The position numbers were made by a program, and so were the translations under genes. Source: Berghia stephanieae (lineage: Eukaryota; Mollusca; Gastropoda; Nudibranchia; Aeolidiidae). Taken from it: a stretch of 64,000 bases of DNA. The notes beneath the pieces are model-generated. The model made no database searches. It was not told the DNA's origin and worked only from the letters and a program-made list of their open reading frames with translations. How positions within the stretch are numbered: the stretch's first letter is position 1; each line of letters starts with the position of its first letter. Shown in pieces: positions 12,355 to 22,897 of this stretch. The DNA lies in NCBI GenBank assembly GCA_034508935.3, contig CM067443.1, forward strand, positions 125,240,672 through 125,304,671. Reading direction: 5' to 3'.

Positions 12355-12874
12355 CAGTTCTTGGACCTCTACTTTTTACTCTTTATACACTCTTTATATA
12401 CTCGGGAAAATTATTCATTATTTTTCAGTTGACTTGCATGTCTATGTCATTGAAAAGCGCACATATTACAAAGCAGCGTGTCTTGTTTATAAGTGTTTGA
12501 CTGGTATAGCACCGGCATATCTCACAGATCACGTGGTCATGTGTAAATTTGAAAATTACACTTTAAGATCATGTAATGACCAAACGAAAATTTCGGAAAA
12601 AAGATCAAGAACAAAATTTGGTGATAGATCGTTTGCTTGTTTCGGCCCCAAGATTTGGAATGAACTACCACGTGGTCTGAGGGAGTGCAAGTCTTTACCT
12701 ACCTTTAAAAAGAATCTCAAGACACATTTTTACTCTATTTGTTTTTATTGATTCTATGAATCCTTGATTTGGCTATGAATTATTATTATTTTTTTTTTTC
12801 ACTTAAAATTGATATTTATATTGTAAAGTGCCCAGAGCTTGTGTTTTACACGAGAATGAGCGCTATATAAATGT

Positions 12875-12929
<55 letters not shown>

Positions 12930-13500
12930 GTTGACACACAGCTTAATGTACCTTTATGTGAGGATGATGAAGTTGGTGTCTCACGGAAGGTTGACCTTTG
13001 TATCTATGAAATTAAGAATTGGATGGATTAAACAAATTGGACTTGAATGAAGAGAAAAACCGAGGTGTTGTGTATAAATAACATATCTTGCAGGAATATC
13101 TAGTATTAAAGTGGATAAAATTAATGTTGCAGGTTGCAAAATTTCTATTTCCAATACATATGTTCGCTACCTGGGTGCATTTCTTTGGATAATAATATGT
13201 CCATGAATAATCATATCACCAAAATTATCCAGAGTCGTCACTCCTACCATCTTAAAACATTGGTCGTATTTGCTCTCTTTGACACTGTAATCACTAAAAC
13301 GCTTGTCACTTCTTTTATTCTTAGTCGACTTGACTATGGTAATGCGCTGCTCATTGGTTGTCCCAATTACAATATTGAAAGATTGTAGACAGTACAGAAC
13401 GGGGCGGCTAGACTGGTATGTTATTTAAACGTGACGATTATATCTCCCCTGTTCTGGAAATTCTGCATGGCTACCGATGAAGCAGCGCATTGATTTCAAA
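12354..13500 (+). mobile_element. Older L2/CR1-like LINE fragment, split by a young insertion
   Basis: The left piece (12354-12445) reads VLGPLLFTLYTLF and then IIHYFSVDLHVY. The right piece (12929-13500) resumes DTQLNVPL, KVDLCIYEIKNWMD and LDYGNALLIGCPNYNIERL. Together they span the palm catalytic box, where this family reads Y-A-D-D-T-Q-L. The young LINE at 12446-12928 sits exactly in that box. Many stops and frame changes show this copy is much older than its neighbours. It starts abruptly after the (ATT)n tail of the LINE at 10955-12353. Confidence 0.75.
12446..12928 (+). mobile_element. Second young LINE copy (3' fragment), nested insertion
   Basis: This is nearly identical to 11870-12353, with only a handful of substitutions. 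It begins at CATTGAAAAGCGCACATATT, carries the open C-terminal frame (KFENYTLRSCNDQTKISEKR), the same 3' UTR and its own (ATT)n tail. A short TATGT-like direct repeat may flank it. The 5' truncation is extreme. Confidence 0.85.
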
Positions 13501-13687
13501 ATTTTATGCCACTATCCTACTTAAATGAACTTGTGTCCTATTATAGACCTGGTAGATTGCTGAAATCCAATAATATGCATCCTTGTGACACAGATAACCT
13601 CTAAGTCTTTGATTCACAATAAAACCTTTCATATAATACCAAAAACAGTGAAATATATAAATGAAATAAATAATAATTGATTTCATA

Positions 13688-13856
13688 CCTTCTTCTTCTT
13701 TCTTCTTCTTCTTCTTCTTCTTCTTCTTCTTCTTCTTCTTCTTCTTCTTCTTCTTCTTCTTCTTCTTCTTCTTCTTCTCTCTCCTCCTCCTCCTCCTCCT
13801 CATCCTCCTCCTCCTCTTACTACTACTACTACTACTACTACTACTACCTACTACTA

Positions 13857-13943
<87 letters not shown>

Positions 13944-13959
13944 TTACTACTACTACTAC

Positions 13960-14021
<62 letters not shown>

Positions 14022-14051
14022 TTTCTACTACTACTACTACTACTACTACTG

Positions 14052-14084
<33 letters not shown>

Positions 14085-14124
14085 TACTACACTACTACAC
14101 TACTATACTACTAATAATAATAAC

Positions 14125-14212
<88 letters not shown>

Positions 14213-14269
14213 TATAATACTAAAACAACAACAACAACAACACAACTACTACTACTACTACTACTACTA

Positions 14270-14312
<43 letters not shown>

Positions 14313-14322
14313 TTATTATTTC
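13688..14322 (+). repeat. Compound trinucleotide microsatellite, about 630 bp
   Basis: The order is (CTT)n 13690-13776, (CTC)n to about 13818, (ACT)n with a (GCT)n patch to about 14110, (AAT)n to about 14215, (AAC)n to about 14242, (ACT)n to about 14312, then a few ATT. Neighbouring blocks mostly differ by one base per unit. Long single-amino-acid frames here are artefacts. Confidence 0.95.
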
Positions 14323-14891
14323 TACTGTACTTTTGTCGCCGACGTCGACTGTGACTCATTGCATGGCATGAATGCATTATAGTTTTGGGAAAAAACGGAA
14401 TTCACCTTGTCATCACTCAAAGGCTACGGTGTACATCGGTCAATGGCATTGCCCAATATTCTTTGTTAATAAATAGGAACTGTCCACCTCAAACCATGCG
14501 GTTTTATTGAAAACAGTATTGATGCTTGATGATTTCTTGATCACATTAATAATATTTCTTATGGTTGCATAGCCAAGACTCCAGTTTGACCAAGGCTTAG
14601 CAAACGATTAAAGAGACAAATAATTCCAAATGATAAGAAATAACTTTGGTGAGGTTTAGAGAGGGGCATTCTAAAAGAATTTTTGTGTTTGGAATTTTGA
14701 ACTCGTTACCAATGAGGTGCTCCTAAGGTCTCGCTGCGGCTAGGAACTTGTTTGAAATTCCAAACGCAAAACGTCACGAATTCTATACCATTATCTCAAT
14801 TTGACAGTCACTCCCAGCAATCACTGGATCAATCAGATTCACTAAGTGTATACTATGATAAACTTATTCAATCATTCATTCGTTCCTAACT
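14323..14891. other. Intergenic stretch, 3' flank of the transporter gene
   Basis: No open frame or repeat could be supported. Being downstream of the minus-strand transporter stop, part of it should be that gene's 3' UTR. I see no clear AATAAA signal close to the stop. Confidence 0.5.
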
Positions 14892-16301
14892 TTACTGTAT
14901 TGGTTTCCGACCATCAGGACATATGATAATAACAATAACCAATGCAAAAATAAGTGTAGAACTCCCAAAGCAAAATATTGAGAACCAACCGAAATATGTC
15001 AAAAGAGTATCGAATAAAATAGGTATTACAATATCAATTAGCATTGTTGCCATATTCAACAATCCGAAATATTTGTTAAAATCTTTTTGTCCAAAAATTA
15101 TCAAGCTGGAATTGGCTAATGTTGGCAGAAGGCAAGCGCGACAAGACGCATAGTAAACAGCAGCCACAAGATATAACCATTTGTTTAAGATTGGAGTAAA
15201 ATACATGAACAACATGCTAGTAGCCACCATGGTAAAACTAAACACAATACATGTTTTAAAGTAATAACGATCCAGAACAAATCCCCACACTAGTCGAAAT
15301 ACCCCAGAGGTGATTCCAGAAAAAGACCCGACTAATGTAAGCAAATAATCATCTTCAATCCAGTTTTGACCAAATATTTTGTAATAACTATAGAAAAGTA
15401 TTGCTGTCACGTCTCTGCTTATATTACACAACCACAAAGAGTAAAAAGAAGAATTGCACAATAACTGCTGAAAGGCAGATCCTCTCCTCGTTTCTGTACC
15501 TTCAGGTGTAACGCTTTCAATGATAACATGATTGTTTCCGTTGGATTCGGTTCTTCCATATCTGCTTTCCTCCGAAGTGTGACTTGAAACAGATCCGTAA
15601 CAACTTTCCTTACTCCCAGACGTTTCTTTAAGATTTTGATGCAAATTGATCATTAACAATCCAGTACTATGGAACCCTAGAAACATTATCCCCAGAACAA
15701 CGCACATAGATGGCACTTTTACCAAGACACTCTCATGGGTCATAAACATTAACTCTCCTTCGACAGAGTTTGGGGAAAGATTCTCGGGATTGACATAAGC
15801 TGTAATAATAGGAGTTGCGATGGACGGTCCAAAAGTCACTCCTGATAAGGCTATGGATAGCATATATCCCTTTTTGGACTCTGGCCAATCTGTGATATAT
15901 GCAAATACAATGCTGTGTACTCCACCCAAAAATATTCCATTCATAAGAACTGCTATTACGGCTAAGGTGATAATGTCATATTTCAAAGCAATGAAAGCCA
16001 AAATATAAGATCCGTCAGAAAATGATATTGACGAGATCAATAGTAATCGTTTCTGGCAATATTTCAGTAAAAAGCTTGCAATATTATATCCAACGATGTT
16101 GCATGAGACAAATCCAGGGACTTCCCAGGACGTTCGAAGACCAGTAGAAATCCCGTGAAACTTATAGACATAAGACAACACGTACACGGAAATACTTCCC
16201 CACGTGGTATAGATGCCAAGTGGAACCATAAGGAAAAAACCTCCAGCTATGGCGCATTTATTTCTCCATTGAGGTACAGTGCCCATTTTAAAACAAACCA
16301 T
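14892..16301 (-). CDS. Oxalate/formate-type MFS monocarboxylate transporter (pyruvate/lactate carrier-like)
   Basis: This is a 469-residue membrane transporter on one uninterrupted frame. It begins MVCFKMGTVPQWRNKCAI, with TM1 IAGGFFLMVPLGIYTTWGSI. The central A-Y-I-T-D-W-P-E-S-K-K-G-Y segment (about residues 135-147) leads to LSGVTFGPSIATPI, and ITAYVNPENLSP follows. A long hydrophilic loop (about 222-285, Ser/Glu-rich) separates the two six-helix halves, as in the major facilitator superfamily. The second half has FYSYYKIFGQNW, LVGSFSGITSG and FRLVWGFVLDRY. These match the OFA group as annotated in invertebrates ('L-lactate transporter-like' or 'apicoplast pyruvate carrier-like'). The expected role is proton- or anion-coupled monocarboxylate transport at the plasma membrane; the substrate is unknown. 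Met6 is an alternative start in good Kozak context. There are no introns, so this may be a retrocopy or an ancestrally intronless gene. Confidence 0.88.
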   Translation of the reverse strand: MVCFKMGTVPQWRNKCAIAGGFFLMVPLGIYTTWGSISVYVLSYVYKFHGISTGLRTSWEVPGFVSCNIVGYNIASFLLKYCQKRLLLISSISFSDGSYILAFIALKYDIITLAVIAVLMNGIFLGGVHSIVFAYITDWPESKKGYMLSIALSGVTFGPSIATPIITAYVNPENLSPNSVEGELMFMTHESVLVKVPSMCVVLGIMFLGFHSTGLLMINLHQNLKETSGSKESCYGSVSSHTSEESRYGRTESNGNNHVIIESVTPEGTETRRGSAFQQLLCNSSFYSLWLCNISRDVTAILFYSYYKIFGQNWIEDDYLLTLVGSFSGITSGVFRLVWGFVLDRYYFKTCIVFSFTMVATSMLFMYFTPILNKWLYLVAAVYYASCRACLLPTLANSSLIIFGQKDFNKYFGLLNMATMLIDIVIPILFDTLLTYFGWFSIFCFGSSTLIFALVIVIIICPDGRKPIQ

Positions 16302-17234
16302 CCCCGATAATCCTTGCTCAATGGCTGTCGCGTTCAGACCTGTTGCTCTCCTAGGGTAGAAACCGAAGTAGAGATCATTTTGCCAAGGCAGATATTACTG
16401 TTTTATTCAGGTAGGACAATAATGGTTAATTTAATATTCTATTGAAACATGGCCGCTCAGAGGAAATACATATGGTAAACAAAAATTTTAGTCATAATGG
16501 TAAGCTCTATCAAGCAGCAAAAAAAAAAAAAAAGAAAAAAAAAAAGAAAAAAAAAAACCCCAAAAAACCCCACAAAACATAAAGAAACCAAAAACCAAAA
16601 CAAAGTATTGTACACCTTCTATTTAAATATATTCTATCTGCTGTGAAACAATTGCACCATAGTTTTAACTATGAGATACATGTTAACAACACATCACTGA
16701 ATAGACATAATTTGCATGAAAGAAAAAACACGATTGTGAAAGAACAAAGACAATAAAGAACTTAATAAACTTAATAATAATGGCATTGTATAGACTGTTT
16801 TTCTATAATAAAATGATGACACAGAAAGTCTCTTTGAATTTTAGATAGGGATCGTAAACATATCATTCGTACATACAAGTACACACACATACACACTAGC
16901 AATCACACTTACACAAACTAGAATTTATAACATAAATGTTAGCTTATTCTGTAAGATCTTCATCTTCTTCATATAAACCAACTAACTCGATCGAGCATTG
17001 CTGCAGTTGATGCATATTTTCCTGATAGTCTATGGTTCATATCAATAGATCTCTAAATTGTTCAAAAGCTTGATACTTGCGGGTGGTAGTTTGTTCTATT
17101 AGTGAAAAGTAATATGGGAATATTAAATGAAGATGACTGCCAATATTAGATGGCGGTAGATTAATTTTGAGTCTGTTTTATCCGTTTTTGTTCATTACTT
17201 TTTACAGTCCCCAGCTTTTAGCAGCATAGTATCT

Positions 17235-17269
<35 letters not shown>

Positions 17270-18039
17270 TGATTTGACAAAACCCGCCGGGTGCCGCATG
17301 AGTCAGCTTTGAGATATTATGAGCGACAAAAGATGAAAAATTGTTATCTCCATGATATTTTCGCTTCATTGTTTTAAAATCCATCCAACTAAATTCTCAC
17401 GAAAGAATTTACAATTTGAAGTTTATACATGATTTTTCCCGAGCTCTATTGATGCGTAAATACTTTGAAATTGACCTAAAATCTGTCTATGAGTTAGACG
17501 GTTTCAACTCAATGTTACCAAACCACAACTTATCACATATCATTCTCTTTGTCATTGTCTACTCGTTGGAATGCAAGTCAGTTCACACGGATACCAGCTA
17601 CCACCTAATTAATAGAACGACTATTCACATGTAAAGAAAACGAGTTACCGCACAAAGCAGCAATCCCAAATTCTATTTACAGTCCTGTGTCAAATATTGT
17701 GTCATCGGAGGCATTTTTCTTTGAACATCTAAATCATAACTTACAATATAATGTATCTTAAAGTCAAAACAAATATCTGAAAACAAAAAATGAGACCATG
17801 GACATCAAGGTGAATGTATTGTAAATACTTTTCAATAAATATATATGCCTTGCCTCTAAGGCGATTATCTCCTTTCTTTAAATTTTTGACACTCTCACTT
17901 CAAATGTAGCCTTTGTTAAAATAATTACAAAAGTCAAACTGCTTTTTGTTGTGAAATATTACCTCTATCCAAGTCATATATACAGGGCTGGCATCCAAAC
18001 GCAATTAACATTGTTGTAATGGACAATATTTTGCGTACT
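16302..18039. other. 5' flank of the transporter gene and AT-rich spacer
   Basis: It contains A-rich/AC-rich tracts (about 16519-16600) and an A run near 17235-17265. No promoter element could be fixed and no exon was recognised. Confidence 0.5.
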
Positions 18040-18215
18040 ATTGTAAGAGCCCATATAGGGAATGAGATTAGCGGAAGAGTAGCGTCCTTTGATTGGACGT
18101 CACCTTACAGAGAGAACGCTCTTGGTTTTGCGCATGCGTCTCTCTCGTCTTCGCTTTCGAAGAAGTGTCTCATGCCGCTTTCACCGGAAGCGAGGACGAG
18201 AGACGCAATAGAATA
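18040..18215. other. GC-rich hairpin segment with an NRF1-like site
   Basis: This short CpG-rich patch stands out in AT-rich sequence. Arms at 18136-18156 and 18188-18206 pair almost completely (GCGTCTCTC...CGCTT against its complement). TGCGCATGCG at 18129-18138 matches the NRF1-type palindrome. It may be a promoter island or a short repeat; no clear gene starts here. Confidence 0.45.
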
Positions 18216-18308
18216 AGAATTGATTTTTTCCGACATCTGACGGATTTTGTTAAATCATCTCATTGATTTGAAATCAACCGTTAGGGATAGCTTTCTAAAA
18301 CATTTAAA

Positions 18309-18440
18309 AAATAACGATAAGTATTGAAATGTAAGCTTCAATTTATCAAACGAAGACATATATTGTGGACGTTTCGGGTTTCCCCTTATTCAACAAAACA
18401 CGATGCATGAAACACTAAGGACAAATGAGATATGTGAATC
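18309..18440 (+). repeat. Dispersed repeat E, copy 1
   Basis: About 130 bp starting AAAAAATAACGATAAGTATT, with CTCAATT/CTTCAATTTAT, GACGAAGACATA-like and ATTGTGGACGTTTC landmarks. The same order recurs at 50375-50505 with substitutions. No coding capacity. Confidence 0.75.
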
Positions 18441-18689
18441 ATTTCAATTTGCCGCCCCTCAATGTAAAAGTTCCAGTACCAGTATCCCTTGTTTTCTTCA
18501 TCCATTCAATCGTATCAAACATGCACCAATAAAACTCACTTGTTTAAAATTTAATCAAATGAAAGATCTGTTTCATATGTTTCATATCAATTGATCATCA
18601 TCACCCATCGTGGCTTGTACTCTGAGCACGTTGCCGTCCAGCTGTCTCCACGTATCACTGCGGTGCGCATGAAGTCTGCGTTGTTTTAA

Positions 18690-18828
18690 AAATCATTGTT
18701 GGTCCTATGTATTACCTTGAACGTTTATTGTCTGGTTAATAGAGTTTAGTCAAAAATACTCATAAACGCGGGTGACAAAAAGCAATAACAAAGACCTGAG
18801 TGACGTCAATTTCATTCTATCTATACAA
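18690..18828 (+). mobile_element. MITE family C, 5'-truncated copy
   Basis: Only the 3' half survives: ACTCATAAACGCGG, CAATAACAAAGACC, then TGACGTCA and the terminal CATTCTATCT. The CRE octamer is intact. Confidence 0.8.
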
Positions 18829-18839
18829 TTTAGATACTG

Positions 18840-18911
18840 ATCTACTCATAAAAATGGCTGGCTAAAAACAATAACAAAGAGCGAGGTGACGTCAGTTTTG
18901 TTCTATCTAAT
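18840..18911 (+). mobile_element. MITE family C, terminal fragment
   Basis: A further 3' end in direct tandem with the previous one: CTACTCATAAAAATGGC, AACAATAACAAAGAGC, intact TGACGTCA and TTCTATCT. Confidence 0.7.
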
Positions 18912-18939
18912 TTGACATTTCTTTTTAGATTAGCGCAGT

Positions 18940-19080
18940 GACTAATGAGTTGTCATCAGGAGTGCTCACACAACATTCTGATCCCGCTGGTTGAACTTTT
19001 GAATGCAATTCATGATTTGCTTTCTTCTGGGTGTCTTGACTTGTATTTTGTCGTCACTATTTGTAAGTGCCAGGGTATGA
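18940..19080 (+). repeat. Dispersed repeat G, copy 1
   Basis: AATGAGTTGTCATCAGGAGT to about GTGCCAGGG resembles 22755-22900 (GAGTTGTCGTTAGTAGTGCT, GGTTGAAC, TTTGTTTTCTTTTCTGG). It is about 140 bp, non-coding and diverged. Confidence 0.6.
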
Positions 19081-19225
19081 GTTTACTAAGGCTTACACAC
19101 GATCACTCAACTCCTTGAAAACGAAACAAAACAAAATAAGACACAACACTGGGATTCCAGTCTTATGTGTTTGAGCCAAAACACCTTCGGAACATGCCAA
19201 CATCTGGATAGGGTGGCCTTCATAT

Positions 19226-19413
19226 AGATAGTATGCGCTTGGCTAAGAAGCTCATAACATTGCCATCAGGAAGTATAACGGACCAACACACAAAACTGTG
19301 TGTATCCATGAACGTTTATAGTTGGGTTAATACAGTTCAGTGAGCATTTCTCATAAACGCGGATGACAAAAAACAATAACAAAGACCTGAGTGACGTCAT
19401 CTTCGAACTATCT
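19226..19413 (+). mobile_element. MITE family C, full-length copy
   Basis: It runs AGATAGTATGCGCTTGGCTA to CTTCGAACTATCT. It has ATTGCCATCAGG, AAGTATAACGGACC, a slightly changed inner arm (CGGATGAC) and an intact TGACGTCA. Confidence 0.9.
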
Positions 19414-19438
19414 ATAATGGAAAGCAGAAGTCATGCCG

Positions 19439-19600
19439 TCACACCTTCTTTTCTTCCGGTTCAAAACCCCTTGGAAGTGTGAAACCAGTTCTCAGGACAA
19501 CGCCTAAACAATGATTAGTCTTTGAATCATAAGATGGCATAACTGCTTTAGTATCAGGATGTATAGACAGAGCCTTGTGATTACGGGGCGATGGACGATC
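19439..19600 (-). CDS. Candidate coding exon, unrecognised
   Basis: The minus-strand open frame reads DRPSPRNHKALSIHPDTKA, VMPSYDSKTNHCLGVVLRTG and FTLPRGFEPEEKK. Its balanced composition is unlike the AT-rich flanks. A possible acceptor (AATAAAG) precedes DRPS, and a possible donor AAG|GTGTGA follows the final KK. I do not recognise the protein. It is wedged between a family C MITE and a family D MITE and could be a gene relic. No neighbouring exon was identified. Confidence 0.35.
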   Translation of the reverse strand, partial: DRPSPRNHKALSIHPDTKAVMPSYDSKTNHCLGVVLRTGFTLPRGFEPEEKKV

Positions 19601-19708
19601 TTTATTGACGATCAACATCAATCGGAAACCAGAAGATTAGTTGCACAATGTATTATCGAGTCCTCCGGAGATTAGAACTACTATTTTGACATCGCACTAT
19701 TGTTCCCC

Positions 19709-19983
19709 AATGGGAGCGATCTCTATTCATGTATTCCTCCAACCAGGTCATCAATCGCATAATTTGTTGCTGTCCAACGATTGGATATTTCTTAACAAAT
19801 GTAAAACGCTGCTTTGTTTACAAAAGTTATAAACATACCCATGTGTCAAGCTGAACCAAACGACCAATCGTGATGTTAGATATTTAAAAAGCTGTGAACA
19901 CTTTTCACAAAGTAGGTCACTTTGAGCACATTTTTCAATGTGACCAATGACCTTGAGCACATGGAAAGTTAATATATATCATG
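19709..19983 (+). mobile_element. MITE family D, copy 1
   Basis: It starts with the terminal repeat AATGGGAGCGATCT and carries the family core (GCTGCTTTGTTTA, AAACATACCCATGTGTCAA, CAATGTGACCAATGACC). It ends GTTAATATATATC without the complementary GCTCCCATT, so the right terminus is damaged. Confidence 0.8.
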
Positions 19984-20050
19984 CCAATTTGTGAGTATTT
20001 CCCAAAATGTTTTGACCGAGTAATGCGTAAAATATTACAACGCCACACTG

Positions 20051-20232
20051 TAGATGGAACGAGATTGACGTCACTCAGTTCTTTGTTATTGTTTTTAGCC
20101 AGCTATTTTGATGAGAAGTTTTCACTAAATTCTATCAATCAGACTATAAACGTTTTAGGTTACAGTTTCGTGTGGTGGAACGTTATTTTCGACTGGCTAA
20201 TGTTGTGAGCTTTTTAAGTAAACGCATAGTAT
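20051..20232 (-). mobile_element. MITE family C, diverged reverse copy
   Basis: In reverse orientation: TGACGTCACTCAG near 20065, TTTGTTATTGTTTTTAGCCA, TTCACTAAAT, then AACGCATAGTATG. The octamer TGACGTCA is intact while the middle is strongly diverged. Confidence 0.75.
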
Positions 20233-20289
20233 GAATACAACCATTCTTAAATCGCCTCTGTTCAAAACTTGTGAAACGTTTTCAGAATC

Positions 20290-20484
20290 TGTAGGGCCAA
20301 TATTACGCTTCAGCAGTCATGACGTCACATTCCTCGTAATAACGCATGGTAACTTAGTAACTGGCTCGAAACTATCGGAACAATGGCGGATACCCTTATG
20401 AAATATTTCTCCGACGAGCATAAAGTGTTTCCAGAGGAGAAAAACATTATACATATGATCAGTTTTGACTTTTATACATTCTGA
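20290..20484 (+). promoter_or_regulatory. Candidate promoter and first coding exon
   Basis: A CCAAT box (20297-20301) and a full CRE TGACGTCA (20320-20327) precede ACAATGGCGGATACC, a good translation-start context at 20383. The frame reads MADTLMKYFSDEHKVFPEEK, then NIIHMISFDFYTF and stops. No good splice donor was found inside it and no downstream exon was recognised, so a real gene start is only a possibility. Confidence 0.25.
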
Positions 20485-20877
20485 TCACATGACATTTGAA
20501 AAGTTCTAGCCAGCATGAAGAATAAAAAGTACCGATTTTCTTTGTTTAGAACCACGCTGCTCGCCGTTGCTAGGCTACGTGACATCAGACTATTGAATCC
20601 AATTGATGGTTCATGATAGCAGTGACTTCTTGTTGCTATGCTTATAGTTATATTCATCATACAATGCGTCCCTTTTGAAAATTCCGTCACTTGTACATTT
20701 TATCTAAACTAGTCGAATAAACATTTCAGTGATTTTATTTTTTACTCGAAAATTTAAAATAAGGTGCAAGGTACCCAAAATGTCTCTCCATGATTTCAAA
20801 TTCTCATTATTCTAAAACCATTATAGATATTTGCATCTGTAATCGTTATCTTCTAAGGTAAAGTCATAGAGGTCTAT

Positions 20878-21061
20878 AGATAGTATGCGCTTGGCTTAGA
20901 AGCTCACAACATTGCCATCCGGAAGTATAACGGACCAACACACAAAACTGTGTGTAAACATGAACGTTTGTAGTCAGGTTAATACAGTTTAGTGAGAATT
21001 ACTCATAAATGCGGATGGCAAAAAACACAAAGACATGAGGAACGTCAACTTCGAACTATCT
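20878..21061 (+). mobile_element. MITE family C, full-length copy with damaged CRE
   Basis: AGATAGTATGCGCTTGGC to CTTCGAACTATCT with GCCATCCGGAAGTATAAC and GCGGATGGCA. The CRE position reads AGGAACGTCAAC, so the octamer is lost here. Confidence 0.9.
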
Positions 21062-21969
21062 ATATTTATGCTCATTTGTAATTGACCCACATTACATCAC
21101 AAAATTTAGCAAAATTAATATAAACATAAAAGGTTTAATTTTCGTCTCCTTCATTTTTGGAATGGCAAAAGTGCGACACATATCGAAATTATTTTGTGTA
21201 ATGTGATTGCATAAAACAAAATCGTCAGAGGTAGCTCAGCATCCTTTCATTGTCCAGTTTGGCAGACTATTACAGGAAAAGGATTTTTTAAAAATATGAT
21301 AATCTAAATTTGCAGAGACACATAGTGTCAGAGATTGATCCCACTCCCGTCGACAAAGCGATTTTTGTCGAATGTTGCTATTCCGAAATAAATGGAGAGA
21401 AAAATGAAGTCTTTTAAGCTCATATTGATTTTGGTAAATATGGTGATGTAATAATGTGAATCTATGGCTAATGGGCATAAATTTACGGTTCTTTCCTAGT
21501 AGATAGTGAAAAACAGATGCAAATATCTATAACGGTTTAAGAATAATGTCTTTGAAATCAGGGAAATACTTATATTTTGCCCTGAACTCAACCGATGACA
21601 GTGAACCGAAGACCCATAAGTACTTGTTTATCACCCGAATCAAATAACCCTCATATCCTGAACATTTCCTCGGAATTTTAACACAGAGGATTGAAAAAAA
21701 AATGCATTGCTTTGTCAGGTGTTTTGCGGTGCAATTCCTCCATCAGTGCGTTAAAATATTGTGAGAAAAACTCACTTAATGGGCCTGATCTGTTTGTGGG
21801 TTTAGAACGTACTAAGGGTAGCTCTGGCCTTTTCGTTGACAAGAAATAGATAGTCAAGGGGACGGAACGGGACAAATGACAGGAATCAATTTGATTGGAT
21901 AAGGCTTAGTAACGGGCGAGTCAATATTTCACTCATTCATGTTTATCTCTGCAGTAAGACCTACTGAAT
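21062..21969. other. Spacer, no feature seen
   Basis: AT-rich sequence with no supported gene. Minus-strand frames at 21236-21478 and 21678-21875 lack any family-like pattern. Confidence 0.45.
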
Positions 21970-22089
<120 letters not shown>

Positions 22090-22337
22090 AGTCATTTTTG
22101 CATGAAAGAATTCCAAAGATAAAATCTTGCTATCTAGAGTTTTTTTTTTGCCTGGATGAGACTTTAATCTGATCTCAAGCTAAGTAGGCTTACACCTATG
22201 GTGTGCTTTTGGAATTTGCAGATGTTCCCTATTTGAACCATTCTACTTAAATTTTTAATCTAGTACTTCTGACTATCTCAATTTTTTCCTTTTTACTGGC
22301 GCTGAAATGACCGGAATGTGTCGCCGTGAAACCCGTT

Positions 22338-22460
22338 AAAAAAACAACAACCCCCCCCCCCTCTAAAAAAAAGGACAAACCAATCAACAAACTAAAAAAA
22401 CAACAACAACAACAACAAAAAACACACCCAAAAACAAAAACAACTAAACAAAAAGGTACC
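22338..22460 (+). repeat. A/C-rich low-complexity tract
   Basis: Runs of A, C and CAA follow one another (CAACAACAACAACAA, AACACACCC). Similar mixes occur near 16519-16600 and 44622-44660. Confidence 0.8.
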
Positions 22461-22726
22461 TAATAAAAAATAAAATACACCAAGAAATAATGAGATCAAC
22501 AAATCAGATCCAATCTTATGTTTGGGAGGTAATTTTTTTTATTTCGTTCACCAGCTTCATAAACGTTTTATGCTCTTGCTCCTTTTCTTTCAGGGTTTTA
22601 GTTTACCTTTCACAAGTAATGGCTCTATGGTTTGTGATGGAGAGTTGATTGCCTGGTATCTACGAGTAATTATGCCGTGCCTCAACGTAGCCACCTTTAA
22701 GTTATAGGCTGACACTGAAACCCAAA

Positions 22727-22897
22727 AAGACTGGCATTTTGACGTCATTATTTGGTTAGTGAGTTGTCGTTAGTAGTGCTCATGGAATCAAGTGGTCCCA
22801 TTGGTTGAACTATTGAATACAACTCACGATTTGTTTTCTTTTCTGGCCAAAGACTGGCATTTTGACGTCATTTTTTGGTCAGTGTCAGGTTATAAGT
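22727..22897 (+). repeat. Dispersed repeat G, copy 2, with flanking direct repeats
   Basis: The block is bounded by two near-identical direct repeats (22727-22762 and 22851-22886), each reading AAAGACTGGCATTTTGACGT then CATT and TTTGGT. Each contains TGACGTCA. The inner part matches repeat G copy 1 at 18940-19080. Confidence 0.65.

Noticed and set aside
13677-14114. Long serine/leucine/tyrosine-rich frames, and similar runs at 27147-27512, 35777-36202, 42432-42761, 43426-43742, 49352-49666 and 58801-59328
   Set aside because: They are translations of microsatellites in all frames with no independent coding sign.
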